From NCBI GenBank assembly GCA_045652465.1, contig JAZRUI010000005.1, forward strand, positions 1-47,189: a DNA stretch of 47,189 nucleotides. Reading direction: 5' to 3'. Below, in pieces: positions 31,598 to 41,155 of this stretch. This DNA is from SIG589 sp045652465. GTDB lineage: Bacteria > Bacillota > Clostridia > Oscillospirales > Acutalibacteraceae. Both the position numbers and the translations under genes were made by a program. Each line of letters begins with the position of its first letter. Within the stretch, counting starts at the first letter, position 1. The notes under the pieces are model-generated. The model ran no database searches. It was not told where the DNA came from and saw nothing but the letters and a program-made list of their open reading frames with translations.

Positions 31598-33301
31598 ATG
31601 AATTTTTTAGCCGGTGATGTTCACTATTTCCGCATTTACCCCGGCGGTATGCGAAGAAGATTGGAATATATGAAAGCGTTCGGTGTTACCGTGCTGCAAA
31701 CCTATGTTCCGTGGAACCTGCACGAGCCGCGCAAGGGAGAGTTTTGTTTTTCGGGTCTTGCCGATTTAGAGGGCTTTTTAAAACTTGCGGACGAAATGGG
31801 ATTTAAGGTCTTTTTGCGCCCTTCGCCGTATATTTGCAGCGAGTGGGATATGGGCGGATTGCCATATTGGCTCTTAAAGGAGAAAATGAGCCTGCGCACG
31901 CATGACCCGAGATTTATGAAGCATGTGGCGGATTATTATAAGGTGTTGTGCCCTGTTTTCGTGCCCTATCTCGCAAGCAACGGCGGACCAATTGTTGCCA
32001 CCTGCATCGAAAACGAATATGGCAGCTATGGCACCGACTTTGAATATTTAGCACAACTCAAGGCGCTTTTGCAGGAAAACGGGGTGACCGGACCTTTTTA
32101 TACCACCGATGGATATGATGCCGCACACCGTTATTATGGCAGGCTTCCCGGGGTTTGGGCAGGATATAATTTTAGGGTTGAAAGCAAAACCGCTTTGAAC
32201 ATTCTCAAGGCTGAGCAACCCGATAAACCTGCGCTTATCGGAGAATATTGGTCGGGCAGGGCAATACACAAGGGCGAGCCCTATGCCCCGCGCGATATTG
32301 ACCAGGTTGTTTGCGGTTTTAGGGAAGCGTTGGAAAACGATGGCCTGGTAACCTTTTATATGTTTGCCGGCGGCACCAATTTCGGCTTTATGAATGGCGC
32401 AAATTACGGTTTCACCTTTGGAGTGACCGAGGGCAACGCCAAATATATACCGCACACCACCACCTACGAGGTGGATGCGCTGTTAAACGAGCAGGGCTTG
32501 CCCACCGAAAAATATTTTGCGTGCCGCAAGGCATATTGGGATTTTTTAGAGAAGCCCGAGCCGCCTATGCCAAATGTGCCTTATGAAACCCAAACGCCCC
32601 GAATCGAGATTTCGGGTTGTGCATCGCTTTGGGACCAAATAGATTACAGCGCCGCCACCGAAAGCATTGAACCGATGACAATGGAGGAGCTGGATAAGGA
32701 TTACGGCTATGTGCTTTATCGCACGGAGATAGAGGGCTGCGGCGGTGCGATGAAGCTTTCCATACCCGAGCTTCGCGACCGTGCCGATGTATATTTGAAT
32801 CGAAAATATCTTGGCAGCATAATGCGCGACCGCCCCGAAAGCGTAACCATCAACGTGCCCGCGGGGGAGAAGGCGGTGCTGGAGCTTTTGGTTGAAAACA
32901 TGGGTCGAATTAACTATGGATATATGATAAACGAGCAAAAGGGTATTGTCGGCAGCGTGCTGACCTGGGGGAATATACATTTTTATAACTGGAAAAACCT
33001 TCCTGTTGATATCCGCTTTGAAACAAACGGCTTCAAAAAAACCGAAGGCCCCGCGGTTTTAAGCGGCACCTTCAAGGCTGAACGCGGCAAGGATACCTTC
33101 TTGGATATGTGCGGACTCAAAAAGGGTTATGTGAGAATAAACGGCTTTAATATCGGCAGATATTGGAACGCGGGTCCGCAATACACCCTTTATGTGCCGG
33201 GCGAGCTTTTAAAGGAAGAGAACACCATCGAAATATTCGAACAGTATGGTGTTGATGCGCCCTTCATATTGCCAACCCGCACCAACTCGATTTTAGAATA
33301 A
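31598..33301 (+). CDS. Beta-galactosidase, glycoside hydrolase family 35
   Basis: 567 residues, cytoplasmic (no signal peptide). GH35 barrel features: TYVPWNLHEP (35-44), IENEYG (137-142) with the likely acid/base Glu140, and IGEYW (214-218) with the likely nucleophile Glu216; beta-sandwich domains follow from about 330. It hydrolyses terminal beta-galactosides, perhaps oligosaccharides from host glycans or plant galactans imported elsewhere. First gene after the divergent AraC regulator, and 19 bases ahead of a DMT-family permease. Confidence 0.93.
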   Translation: MNFLAGDVHYFRIYPGGMRRRLEYMKAFGVTVLQTYVPWNLHEPRKGEFCFSGLADLEGFLKLADEMGFKVFLRPSPYICSEWDMGGLPYWLLKEKMSLRTHDPRFMKHVADYYKVLCPVFVPYLASNGGPIVATCIENEYGSYGTDFEYLAQLKALLQENGVTGPFYTTDGYDAAHRYYGRLPGVWAGYNFRVESKTALNILKAEQPDKPALIGEYWSGRAIHKGEPYAPRDIDQVVCGFREALENDGLVTFYMFAGGTNFGFMNGANYGFTFGVTEGNAKYIPHTTTYEVDALLNEQGLPTEKYFACRKAYWDFLEKPEPPMPNVPYETQTPRIEISGCASLWDQIDYSAATESIEPMTMEELDKDYGYVLYRTEIEGCGGAMKLSIPELRDRADVYLNRKYLGSIMRDRPESVTINVPAGEKAVLELLVENMGRINYGYMINEQKGIVGSVLTWGNIHFYNWKNLPVDIRFETNGFKKTEGPAVLSGTFKAERGKDTFLDMCGLKKGYVRINGFNIGRYWNAGPQYTLYVPGELLKEENTIEIFEQYGVDAPFILPTRTNSILE

Positions 33302-33320
33302 TTTTGTTTTTGAGGTTTTT

Positions 33321-34208
33321 ATGGGTTATTTATTTTTAAGCGTTGCATTGTTTGCAGGCGCAACCAAAGGCTATTGCGGAAAGAAGATAGGCGCCTTCAC
33401 GAGCGGGTTTGCCTCCGCCGCCATGGCAAACACAATAAGAATGGCATTATGCCTGGTTATCGGTTTTGCGATAATAGTGCTCGGCGGGGATTTGTCGGTG
33501 CTTATGATAGGCGAAAAAGCACTTTGCATATCGGCGCTTTCGGGAATTTCCACTGCCGCCTTTGTGGTAACCTGGTTGCTGGCGGTTAGAAAGAGTGCGT
33601 ATATGATGCTGGATGTCTTTTTAATGCTGGGCGTGCTCGTTCCGATTTTATTGAGCGGCATACTCTTTAACGAGGCCATAAAACCCACCCAATGGGTGGG
33701 AATGGGCGCGCTTTTTGCGGCAGCGGCGCTTATGTGTTCTTATAACAATTCCATTAAAACAAAAATAAATCCGATGTCGTTTTTGTTGTTGGTTTTATGC
33801 GGCGTTTCAAACGGCATTGCCGATTTCTCGCAAAAGCTTTTTGTTAAAAGGGTTGCCGACGGCTCGGTTGCGGCATTTAATTTTTACACCTATGTTTTTG
33901 CCGCGGGCATTCTTCTTATAACATTTCTTTTGTCTAAAAGGGGCGAGCCCACTTGTGCAAAGGTTGATGTTAAGAGGATTTTCAAATATATATTTATAAT
34001 GGCGTGTTGCCTTTTTGCTAACTCATATTTTAAAACCCTCGCGGCGGAAAGAATGGATGCGGTTTTGCTCTATCCGCTCAATCAAGGTTGTTCGCTGATG
34101 CTTTCTACCGCTATGGCAGCCATTTTGTTTAAAGAAAAGCTAAAAGCAAAGGCTGCAATCGGAATTTTGATTGCCTTTATAGGCTTGCTTTTTATAAATC
34201 TTTTTTAA
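33321..34208 (+). CDS. DMT-superfamily (EamA-like) permease
   Basis: 295 residues and ten predicted membrane helices arranged as two repeats of five, as in EamA and sugar/nucleotide-sugar transporters. C-terminal repeat ends AIGILIAFIGLLFINLF. ATG behind TGAGG. Co-transcribed with the GH35 gene under the AraC regulator, so a role in moving a sugar or its product is likely. Direction and substrate cannot be read from the sequence. Confidence 0.8.
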   Translation: MGYLFLSVALFAGATKGYCGKKIGAFTSGFASAAMANTIRMALCLVIGFAIIVLGGDLSVLMIGEKALCISALSGISTAAFVVTWLLAVRKSAYMMLDVFLMLGVLVPILLSGILFNEAIKPTQWVGMGALFAAAALMCSYNNSIKTKINPMSFLLLVLCGVSNGIADFSQKLFVKRVADGSVAAFNFYTYVFAAGILLITFLLSKRGEPTCAKVDVKRIFKYIFIMACCLFANSYFKTLAAERMDAVLLYPLNQGCSLMLSTAMAAILFKEKLKAKAAIGILIAFIGLLFINLF

Positions 34209-34222
34209 AAAGAAGAAAAGAA

Positions 34223-34256
34223 AAAAACCTCCCTCTAATGAGGGAGGTTTTTATTT
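34223..34256. terminator. Bidirectional terminator between permease and hydA
   Basis: Thirteen-pair stem AAAAACCTCCCTC (34223-34235) with GAGGGAGGTTTTT (34240-34252), four-base loop, T-run on either strand. Confidence 0.9.
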
Positions 34257-34259
34257 TAA

Positions 34260-36005
34260 TTAATACTTCTTGCGAGCAACATAAGAAGTGTGGAGGTCGT
34301 GGTGAGCCTTGTGGCCGCCGAAACCATCATACCACTCTTCATAGAGCTTCTTAACAACGGGGGACTCATGCGACTTGCGGAGAGTCATAGCTGCATCCTG
34401 GTCGTAGAGAGCCTTTGCGCGAACAGCCTTGAGGTCAACGGTGTCGCGAACGGTCTGAGACTGGATGGGCTGACCGCCGCCGTTTACACAGCCGCCGGGG
34501 CATCCCATGATTTCGATGAAGGTCCAGCCTGCAGGATTGCCTGCCTTGAGCTGATCCATAACAACCTTAGCAGCAGCTGCGCCCGAAGCAACAGCAACCT
34601 TAATTTCGTTGCCTGCAATGTTTACGCTTGCCTGCTTAAGACCCATGGTGCCGCGAACTGCGGTGAAGTCGATATCGGTGTTATCGTTGCCGGTGAGCCA
34701 ATCGTTGGCAGTACGGAGAGCTGCTTCCATAACGCCGCCGGTTGCGCCGTAGATAACTGCTGCGCCGGTGTCCTCGCCGAGGGGGCTGTCAAACTCTTCA
34801 TCGGGAAGTGCGGTGAAGTTAAGACCTGCGCGCTGAATCATGCGAGCGAGCTCACGGGTGGTGAGTGCAACATCAACATCCGGAACGCCTGCAGCCGACT
34901 GGTCTTCACGACCAATTTCGAACTTCTTAGCAGTACAGGGCATAATCGAAACGGAAACGATATCCTTGGGGTCGATGTTCATCTTCTGTGCATAGTAGGT
35001 CTTGATAACCGCGCCTGCCATTTGCTGGGGCGACTTGCAGGAAGAAAGATGAGCAAGCATATCGGGATAATAATATTCGCAGAACTTAACCCAACCGGGC
35101 GAGCAGGAGGTGATCATCGGCAGGGTTCCGCCGTTCTTGATACGCTCAACAAGCTCGTTAGCCTCTTCAACAATGGTAAGGTCGGCAGCGAAGTCGGTGT
35201 CGAAAACCTTGTCGAATCCGAGGCGACGGAGAGAAGCAACCATCTTGCCCTCAACATTGGTGCCAACCGGCAAGCCGAAGCATTCGCCGAGGGTTGCGCG
35301 GATGGAGGGAGCGGTTTGAACAACAACATGCTTGGTGGGGTCAGATAAAGCAGCCCAAACCTTATCGGTGTCGTCCTTCTCGGTGAGAGCGCCGGTGGGG
35401 CAAACAGCGGTACACTGACCGCAGGAAATACAAGGAGTATCCTTGAGTTCAGCATTGAAGGGCGAACCAACAGCAGTGTCGATACCGCGGTTGTTAGCGC
35501 CGATAACGCTTACATACTGCTCGTTACAAACGGCAATACAACGACGGCAAAGAATGCACTTGTTGTTGTCGCGAACGAGGTGGGGAGAAGAGCAGTCAAG
35601 CTCGTATTCGGGCTTGTAACCGCCGAATGCATCTTCCTCAACGCCATATTCAAGGCAAAGCTTCTGAAGCTCGCAGCTTTGAGAGCGCTTGCAGGAGAGG
35701 CACTTCTTCTCGTGGGTGGAGAGAATGAGTTCAAGAGTGGTCTTGCGGGCCTGCTGAACCTTAGCAGTGTTGGTGGAAACTTCCATACCCTCAGCAACGG
35801 GGAATACGCAAGCGGTAACAAGGCCGCGAGCGCCGGTAGCCTCAACAACGCAAATACGGCAAGCGCCGATTTCATTCTTTTCCTTCATATAGCAAAGTGT
35901 CGGAATTTCAACACCTGCAACGCGGGCAGCCTCCAATATGGTGGAGCCCTTCGGTACGCTTACAGCAATACCATTAATTTTAACATTAACCATTTCCATT
36001 TTCAT
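34260..36005 (-). CDS. hydA: [FeFe]-hydrogenase catalytic subunit of an electron-bifurcating complex
   Basis: 581 residues. N-terminal 2Fe-2S domain (Cys38, 49, 52, 66), His98-Cys102-Cys105-Cys111 4Fe-4S site, two 4Fe-4S motifs (Cys150-160 and Cys192-202), then the H-cluster domain with TSCSPGW (Cys301), MPCTAKKFE (Cys357) and MGCPGGCVNGGGQP (Cys502, Cys506), and a C-terminal small-subunit-like segment. All H-cluster ligands are present. With HydB and HydC it couples H2 evolution to joint oxidation of ferredoxin and NADH. It lacks the extra C-terminal 2Fe-2S domain of the Thermotoga enzyme. Maturases HydE, F and G are not in the window. Confidence 0.96.
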   Translation of the reverse strand: MKMEMVNVKINGIAVSVPKGSTILEAARVAGVEIPTLCYMKEKNEIGACRICVVEATGARGLVTACVFPVAEGMEVSTNTAKVQQARKTTLELILSTHEKKCLSCKRSQSCELQKLCLEYGVEEDAFGGYKPEYELDCSSPHLVRDNNKCILCRRCIAVCNEQYVSVIGANNRGIDTAVGSPFNAELKDTPCISCGQCTAVCPTGALTEKDDTDKVWAALSDPTKHVVVQTAPSIRATLGECFGLPVGTNVEGKMVASLRRLGFDKVFDTDFAADLTIVEEANELVERIKNGGTLPMITSCSPGWVKFCEYYYPDMLAHLSSCKSPQQMAGAVIKTYYAQKMNIDPKDIVSVSIMPCTAKKFEIGREDQSAAGVPDVDVALTTRELARMIQRAGLNFTALPDEEFDSPLGEDTGAAVIYGATGGVMEAALRTANDWLTGNDNTDIDFTAVRGTMGLKQASVNIAGNEIKVAVASGAAAAKVVMDQLKAGNPAGWTFIEIMGCPGGCVNGGGQPIQSQTVRDTVDLKAVRAKALYDQDAAMTLRKSHESPVVKKLYEEWYDGFGGHKAHHDLHTSYVARKKY

Positions 36006-36017
36006 TGGCTCCTTTCC

Positions 36018-37832
36018 TTATTGTTTGCTAATAGCCTTAAACTTACAGTTGCCGATGCAAGCGCCGCACTTAACGCACTTTTCGGTGTCGATAGTGTAGG
36101 AGGGGAGCTTGTGACCGGGAGCAACATAGTCGGTCTTAATGATTGCATCAGCGGGGCAGTTTCTTGCGCACATACCGCAGCCTATGCACTTATCCTGATC
36201 GATAACGAAGGAGAGAAGATCCTTACAAACGCCTGCAGGGCACTTCTTGTCAACAACGTGAGCAACATATTCCTCACGGAAGAACTTAAGTGTTGCCAAA
36301 ACAGGGTTGGGAGCAGTCTGACCGAGACCGCAAAGCGAGTTAGCCTTGATGTATTCGCAAAGCTCTTCGAGCTTGTCGATATCTTCGAGTGTGCCCTGAC
36401 CCTTAGTGATCTTATCGAGCATCTCGAGGAGTCGGCGAGTACCAACGCGGCAGGGTGTGCACTTACCGCAGGACTCATCAACGGTGAACTCGAGGAAGAA
36501 CTTAGCCATATCAACCATACAGGTGTCCTCATCCATAACGATAAGTCCGCCCGAACCCATCATACAGCCGATGGCAGTGAGGTTGTCGTAGTCAACTTCG
36601 GTGTCGATAAGGGAAGCAGGAATACATCCGCCCGAAGGACCACCGGTTTGAGCAGCCTTGAACTTCTTGCCGTTCGGGATACCGCCGCCGATGTCATCGA
36701 TGATGTGGCGAAGGGTTGTACCCATCGGGATTTCAACAAGGCCGGTGTTGTTGATGTTACCGCCGAGAGCGAAAATCTTGGTGCCCTTGGACTTTTCAGT
36801 ACCCATAGAAGCGAACCAATCAGCGCCGCGGAGGATGATTTGAGGAATGTTGGCAAAGGTTTCAACATTGTTTTCAACGGTGGGAGCGCCGAAGAGACCC
36901 TTAACTGCCGGATACGGAGGACGGGGACGGGGCTCACCGCGGTTACCCTCGATAGAGGTCATAAGAGCGGTTTCCTCACCGCAAACGAATGCGCCTGCGC
37001 CAAGACGGATATCGAGATTGAAATCAAATCCCGAACCGAAGATGTTTTTGCCGAGGAGGCCGTATTCACGAGCCTGGTTGATAGCAATCTCTAAACGAGA
37101 AACGGCAATCGGATACTCAGCACGAACATAAACATAACCCTGGGTTGCGCCGATAGCGTAACCTGCGATAGCCATAGCTTCGATAAGAGCATGGGGGTCG
37201 CCTTCGAGAACCGAACGGTCCATGAATGCACCGGGGTCGCCTTCGTCAGCGTTACAAACAACATACTTCTGGGGAGCCTGGTTAACAGCGGTTAAAGCCC
37301 ACTTTCTGCCGGTGGGGAATCCGCCGCCGCCGCGTCCGCGAAGTCCGGAATCGGAGATGCACTTGATAACATCATCAGGAGTCATCTCGGTTAAAACCTT
37401 ACCGAGTGCTGCATAACCGTCCATAGCTATGTACTCATCGATTTCTTCGGGGTTGATAACGCCGCAGTTACGAAGAGCAACACGAGTTTGAGATTTATAG
37501 AAAGCGGTATCGTTAAGCGATACGGGGCCTTCAATCTTTTTGGAAAGATCATCTCTATATTCGAGTCTTTCAACTACGCGGCCTTTGAGAAGATGCTCTT
37601 CTACGATTTCAGCAACATCTTCAGCCTGAACGCGGCTGTAGAAGGTGCCATCGGGATGAACGATAACAACGGGACCCATAGCGCAAAGACCGAAACATCC
37701 GGTTTGAACTATTTTGATTTCTTCGGTAAGACCGTGCTTTTCGATGTTATCAGCGAAAAGCTGCTGGAGGGTTACACTTCCCGAAGAGGTACATCCGGTA
37801 CCGCCGCAAATCAATACGTGTGAACGAATCAT
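36018..37832 (-). CDS. hydB: NADH-binding flavin subunit of the bifurcating hydrogenase
   Basis: 604 residues. N-terminal thioredoxin-like 2Fe-2S domain (Cys9, Cys14 and TGCFGLC near 44-50), NuoF-like FMN/NADH domain (GRGGGGFPTGRKW near 165-180, GEETALMTSIEGNRGEPR), a 4Fe-4S site ESCGKCTPCRVGTRR, and two C-terminal ferredoxin motifs (DKCIGCGMCARNCP and EKCVKCGACIGNCK). It binds NADH and FMN, the point of electron bifurcation. ATG behind CGGAGG; 12 bases ahead of hydA. Confidence 0.95.
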   Translation of the reverse strand: MIRSHVLICGGTGCTSSGSVTLQQLFADNIEKHGLTEEIKIVQTGCFGLCAMGPVVIVHPDGTFYSRVQAEDVAEIVEEHLLKGRVVERLEYRDDLSKKIEGPVSLNDTAFYKSQTRVALRNCGVINPEEIDEYIAMDGYAALGKVLTEMTPDDVIKCISDSGLRGRGGGGFPTGRKWALTAVNQAPQKYVVCNADEGDPGAFMDRSVLEGDPHALIEAMAIAGYAIGATQGYVYVRAEYPIAVSRLEIAINQAREYGLLGKNIFGSGFDFNLDIRLGAGAFVCGEETALMTSIEGNRGEPRPRPPYPAVKGLFGAPTVENNVETFANIPQIILRGADWFASMGTEKSKGTKIFALGGNINNTGLVEIPMGTTLRHIIDDIGGGIPNGKKFKAAQTGGPSGGCIPASLIDTEVDYDNLTAIGCMMGSGGLIVMDEDTCMVDMAKFFLEFTVDESCGKCTPCRVGTRRLLEMLDKITKGQGTLEDIDKLEELCEYIKANSLCGLGQTAPNPVLATLKFFREEYVAHVVDKKCPAGVCKDLLSFVIDQDKCIGCGMCARNCPADAIIKTDYVAPGHKLPSYTIDTEKCVKCGACIGNCKFKAISKQ

Positions 37833-37853
37833 TTAAAAATACCTCCGCTTTGA

Positions 37854-38216
37854 TTATTTCTCGGCAACAGTGAATTCGGAAACTACTTTGCCGTTTTTGA
37901 GATGCTCATCGATAACGCGCTTAACCTTTTCAGCGGTCATCTTAACATAGGTTGTCTTGCCGGTTGCGTCATAAACCTCAACGATAGGCTCATACTGGCA
38001 AAGACCGATGCAGCCTGTCTGGGTAACCGAAACCTTAGAAGCAAGACCTTCAGCGTTAACGCCCTCAACGAAAGCGTTTAAAACGGGACGTGCGCCTGCC
38101 GAAATACCGCAGGTTGCCATTCCAACAACAACGCGGCGCTCGTCAACGCCCTCGCGAAGAACAACCTTGTCCTTCATTTTGTCTCTGATTGCTTGCAGCT
38201 CAGCTAATGATTTCAT
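37854..38216 (-). CDS. Thioredoxin-like 2Fe-2S ferredoxin of the hydrogenase operon
   Basis: 120 residues with Cys36 in VGMATCGISAGAR and Cys69/Cys73 in TGCIGLC: three of the four expected ligands are in the usual spots, and the first CxxxxC pair has only one cysteine, as in many copies found beside hydB. The sequence resembles the N-terminal domain of HydB. It is a likely electron carrier or extra subunit. 21 bases ahead of hydB. Confidence 0.85.
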   Translation of the reverse strand: MKSLAELQAIRDKMKDKVVLREGVDERRVVVGMATCGISAGARPVLNAFVEGVNAEGLASKVSVTQTGCIGLCQYEPIVEVYDATGKTTYVKMTAEKVKRVIDEHLKNGKVVSEFTVAEK

Positions 38217-38243
38217 ATTTTATCTTCCCTTTCATAATAGTTT

Positions 38244-38792
38244 TTAAAGTTCAAGATATTGCTCGTTTAAGTGAGCTTCTATCCATTTGATAACTTCGTA
38301 TTCAGCGAGCGAAACATCGCCTAAAACCTCGCGAAGCTCGCGGGTATCGAGCGAAACGCTTCCGCTTGCCTTTTGGTGGCAAAAGTAAAAATCGGTATCG
38401 GGGTGTCCTTGAATGAGGGTAACCATTGTTGCAACAATGTCGCCCAAAGGAGTGAAGTCGATATGATTTTTAAAGAATGATGCCGTAACGGTTGTGCCGT
38501 GGTCGGTCGAGGCTGCGGTTTTTTCCTTCGACTGAATCGAAAAACTGCCGCCTGTTTGTTCGGCGCAAAGCTTGAAAAGGGGAACACCCATTCCAACCGC
38601 GCGGGTTGTTCTTGTTGTGTAGAACGGGTCGGTCACCTGCGCAACAACCTCTTCGCTCATTCCGCAACCGTTATCGATAATCTTGATTTCAAGAGTTTCT
38701 TCGGTTTCGGTTAGCAAAATCGAGGTCAGCGCCGCACCGGCCTTAACCGAATTTTCGGTTATGTCGAGGATGTTTAGTGAAAGTTCTTTCAT
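38244..38792 (-). CDS. HATPase_c protein of the hydrogenase operon
   Basis: 182 residues. GHKL ATPase domain: N-box LDITENSVKAGA with Asn14, G1-box DNGCGM (40-45), G2-box AVGMGVPLFK (65-74). There is no dimerisation/phosphoacceptor histidine domain, so it is not a classical sensor kinase. A C-terminal extension of about 70 residues (DFYFCHQKASGSVSLD) is unassigned. It recurs in clostridial hydABC clusters with no settled job. Its start overlaps the PHP gene stop by 4 bases. Confidence 0.85.
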   Translation of the reverse strand: MKELSLNILDITENSVKAGAALTSILLTETEETLEIKIIDNGCGMSEEVVAQVTDPFYTTRTTRAVGMGVPLFKLCAEQTGGSFSIQSKEKTAASTDHGTTVTASFFKNHIDFTPLGDIVATMVTLIQGHPDTDFYFCHQKASGSVSLDTRELREVLGDVSLAEYEVIKWIEAHLNEQYLEL

Positions 38793-39523
38793 TGTTCACC
38801 TCGCAAAAGTTTAAACAGCTCCGCTCTAACGAAATCGCCGCTATAGGGCTCATCGTTGAGCATAAAGAAGTTTTGCTTGTCGCGAATATCGGTTAGATAA
38901 TGCGCGTCCGAACTGATAACAACCGTTTTATTTTGCAGCGAAAAGCGCTCGGTTAACTCCGCAACCTTTTCGCTGTTACGAATCTCAACGCAGGAAAACT
39001 GCGGGCTTTCGGGCAGCGTTCCCAAAACGGTGATAATGCCGTTGGCCTCGCGGTCGATATGGGCGGGATAACAAACTCCGCCATATTTCGCAACGAGAGA
39101 GGGAACCTCATCGAGGCTGACCGTTGTTGCGTTGGGGAGCAGGTGCGGCTCTTCGCCGATAACCTCATCCTCATCGCCCAAAATCGGTTGGCTGCCGAAA
39201 ATATCGATTCGATTTGGTATTTTAATCCGCCTTCCGTCAATCTCGCGGTCAAACTCCATTGCGCCTTCAAGAGTCTCGAAAAGACAAACAACATGAATTT
39301 CCTCGGCGGTGGTCAGTTCCATTCCTGCAACGGGGATAATGCCATAGCTTTTCGCTGCCTTAAAGAAGGCGGGGCAGTTTTTGCAAGTATTGTGGTCGGT
39401 CAGGGCTAAAATGTTAGTTCCCGTCAGCGCCGCCATACCCGCTAAATTATAAGGGGTGTTGTCATCATCGGCGCAGGGGGATAGGCAGGAGTGAACATGA
39501 AGGTCGTAGTAATACTTGTTCAT
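38789..39523 (-). CDS. PHP-domain metal-dependent phosphoesterase
   Basis: 244 residues. PHP motifs: DLHVHSCLSPC (8-18), ALTDHNTCKNCPAF (about 40-53), a GMEL stretch near 66, and SSDAHYLTDI near 210-219; the metal-binding His and Asp residues are there. The family ranges from histidinol phosphatase to nucleic-acid and second-messenger hydrolases. Lodged among sensory genes of a hydrogenase operon, hydrolysis of a small signal molecule is thinkable, but unproven. Overlaps the DRTGG gene upstream by 4 bases. Confidence 0.88.
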   Translation of the reverse strand: MNKYYYDLHVHSCLSPCADDDNTPYNLAGMAALTGTNILALTDHNTCKNCPAFFKAAKSYGIIPVAGMELTTAEEIHVVCLFETLEGAMEFDREIDGRRIKIPNRIDIFGSQPILGDEDEVIGEEPHLLPNATTVSLDEVPSLVAKYGGVCYPAHIDREANGIITVLGTLPESPQFSCVEIRNSEKVAELTERFSLQNKTVVISSDAHYLTDIRDKQNFFMLNDEPYSGDFVRAELFKLLRGEQ

Positions 39524-39849
39524 AGTAGTTCACTTCTGAGCGCTGCGCAAAGCTTAAAGGTGTCATCCTCCGATGAGAGAACATTGATTCCCTTAAGTCG
39601 CGCGGTTTCGAGAACGCCCTCATCAAGAGTAACGCCCTCGGCAAGAATAATGCAGGCAACATCGCTGAGAGCCGCAACAGCCAAAATGTTATGGTTAGAC
39701 ATAATGGTTATCCAAGCATCATCAGCCTTTGCCCTTCCCATAACCCACGATAGCAGGTCGCCCGCATAGCCGCCGCGAATTTCGCGGTCAGGTTCTGCGA
39801 GGCAAAGGGCGGTTAGGTTTGCCTTTTCTTTAAATTCTTTAACCGTCAT
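39520..39849 (-). CDS. DRTGG-domain protein, second copy
   Basis: 109 residues from the ATG at 39849 (GGAGG ten bases before it); the longer frame begins inside the upstream gene. Single DRTGG domain, recognisable by GGYAGDLLSWVMGRAK, AWITIMSNHNILAVAAL and a closing LSSEDDTFKLC. DRTGG domains occur beside CBS domains and in phosphotransacetylase-type proteins and are thought to bind a ligand. Overlaps the hydrogenase-like gene by 11 bases and the PHP gene by 4. Confidence 0.82.
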   Translation of the reverse strand: MTVKEFKEKANLTALCLAEPDREIRGGYAGDLLSWVMGRAKADDAWITIMSNHNILAVAALSDVACIILAEGVTLDEGVLETARLKGINVLSSEDDTFKLCAALRSELL

Positions 39850-41137
39850 CGGAAGCCTCCTCGCCAAGGCTCTCGAGATACTCCTTAAAGCGGTCGCGCA
39901 TTATTAAAATGCAGTCGCTCTTTTTGGCTCTTCCGCGAACCACATCCTCCGCGAATGCGCGGCAGGTGGGTGCGCCGCAGGAGCCGCAATCGTATCCCGG
40001 CAGCGATTTACGCAGCTTTTGTATATCAGCCATCATTCGCATCGATTCCGCCATATTTTCGCTCAGGCGCGAAATGGGGGAATAGGTCGGCAGCTCGTTG
40101 AAGAAATAATGCTCGGGAACATAACGCAGTTCCTCTTTTGAGAGGATGTTTTGCGAAACGGGGAGATATCTCTTCAGTTTTCTAAGCTTTGCCTTTGCGA
40201 TAAACGGGTTTTGCATAGTCAGCGCGCCGCCAACACAGCCTCCTGTGCAGGCGTTGAGCTCAACAAACTCAAGATGACCGATGTTGCCGTTTTCGATTTG
40301 GTCGAGAACATGGATAACATTCTCGATGCCATCGGCGGCAAGATATTTTTCGTTAAAAATTGCGGTTGCTTCGCCGCCCGAGGCGGCCCAACCAACACCT
40401 ATCATACCCGATTGAGATAGGCTTGCCGGACGAACGTTATGGTTCATCGCGTTTATGAGCATAAAGTAGATGTCGCTAATCGGGACGACAACATCCACAA
40501 GGCTCTTATAATCGGAAAATCCATTCTTGACATAGCTCATCTTGGCAGGACAGGGAGAAATAAAGCAAACGCCTATTTCTTCCGGCTTTAAATCGGGGCG
40601 CTCGGCCGCCGCTTCCTCCCTTGCCGCCCTGGCTGCAATTTCCATAGGCGGGAGCATTTTTATGATATTGTCCTTTAAAAAGGGGAATCGAAGCTCGATG
40701 AGTCTAATAATGGTGGGACAAGCCGAGCTGATAACAGGCTTGGGCAGCCCCTCAACCTTTAGATAGGTTCTCGTATAGGCCGAGCAAAGCTCCGCCGCGC
40801 GGGCAACCTCATAGACCTTGTCGAAACCGATGTCGAGCAGTCCCTGAAGAACAAAATCGATATCATCAAGATTTTCAAACTGGGCGTAGAGCGAAGGGGC
40901 AGGGAGCGCAATTTTATAGCGGAACCTGTCCATATCGCGGAGTGTGTCCAATTCGGCGCGTTTCGCGTTTTTCGGACAAATCCTGATACATTCGCCACAG
41001 TCAATGCACCTATCGGCATCTATTACCGCGTGTCCGTCCCTGATGCGGATGGCTTCGGTAGGGCAGCGGTGAATACAGGTAGTGCAGCCGGTGCATTTTG
41101 TTATATCAAGCGTAACCGAATGCTCGTATGTATTCAT
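39839..41137 (-). CDS. Hydrogenase-like iron-sulfur protein with altered H-cluster site, probable sensor
   Basis: 432 residues. Two 4Fe-4S motifs (Cys15-25 and Cys44-54), then a domain like the large-subunit C-terminal part of [FeFe]-hydrogenase, then a C-terminal DCGSCGAPTC...C cluster (Cys384, 387, 392, 409). Against HydA, motif 1 reads ISSACP where HydA has ITSCSP, so the ligand cysteine position (139) is Ala, with a cysteine one residue on; motifs 2 (SPCPAK, Cys196) and 3 (NACTGGC, Cys297 and Cys301) keep their cysteines. I infer a redox- or H2-sensing role rather than catalysis. Neighbours on both sides are signalling-type genes. Confidence 0.88.
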   Translation of the reverse strand: MNTYEHSVTLDITKCTGCTTCIHRCPTEAIRIRDGHAVIDADRCIDCGECIRICPKNAKRAELDTLRDMDRFRYKIALPAPSLYAQFENLDDIDFVLQGLLDIGFDKVYEVARAAELCSAYTRTYLKVEGLPKPVISSACPTIIRLIELRFPFLKDNIIKMLPPMEIAARAAREEAAAERPDLKPEEIGVCFISPCPAKMSYVKNGFSDYKSLVDVVVPISDIYFMLINAMNHNVRPASLSQSGMIGVGWAASGGEATAIFNEKYLAADGIENVIHVLDQIENGNIGHLEFVELNACTGGCVGGALTMQNPFIAKAKLRKLKRYLPVSQNILSKEELRYVPEHYFFNELPTYSPISRLSENMAESMRMMADIQKLRKSLPGYDCGSCGAPTCRAFAEDVVRGRAKKSDCILIMRDRFKEYLESLGEEASDDG

Positions 41138-41155
41138 TTCTTTTCCTCGCAGGTG

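Noticed and set aside
34290..37094. Long plus-strand frames across hydA and hydB (352 and 504 codons)
   Set aside because: Both lie antisense to genes with all expected motifs, and one crosses the hydA-hydB junction. They stem from codon bias, not coding.
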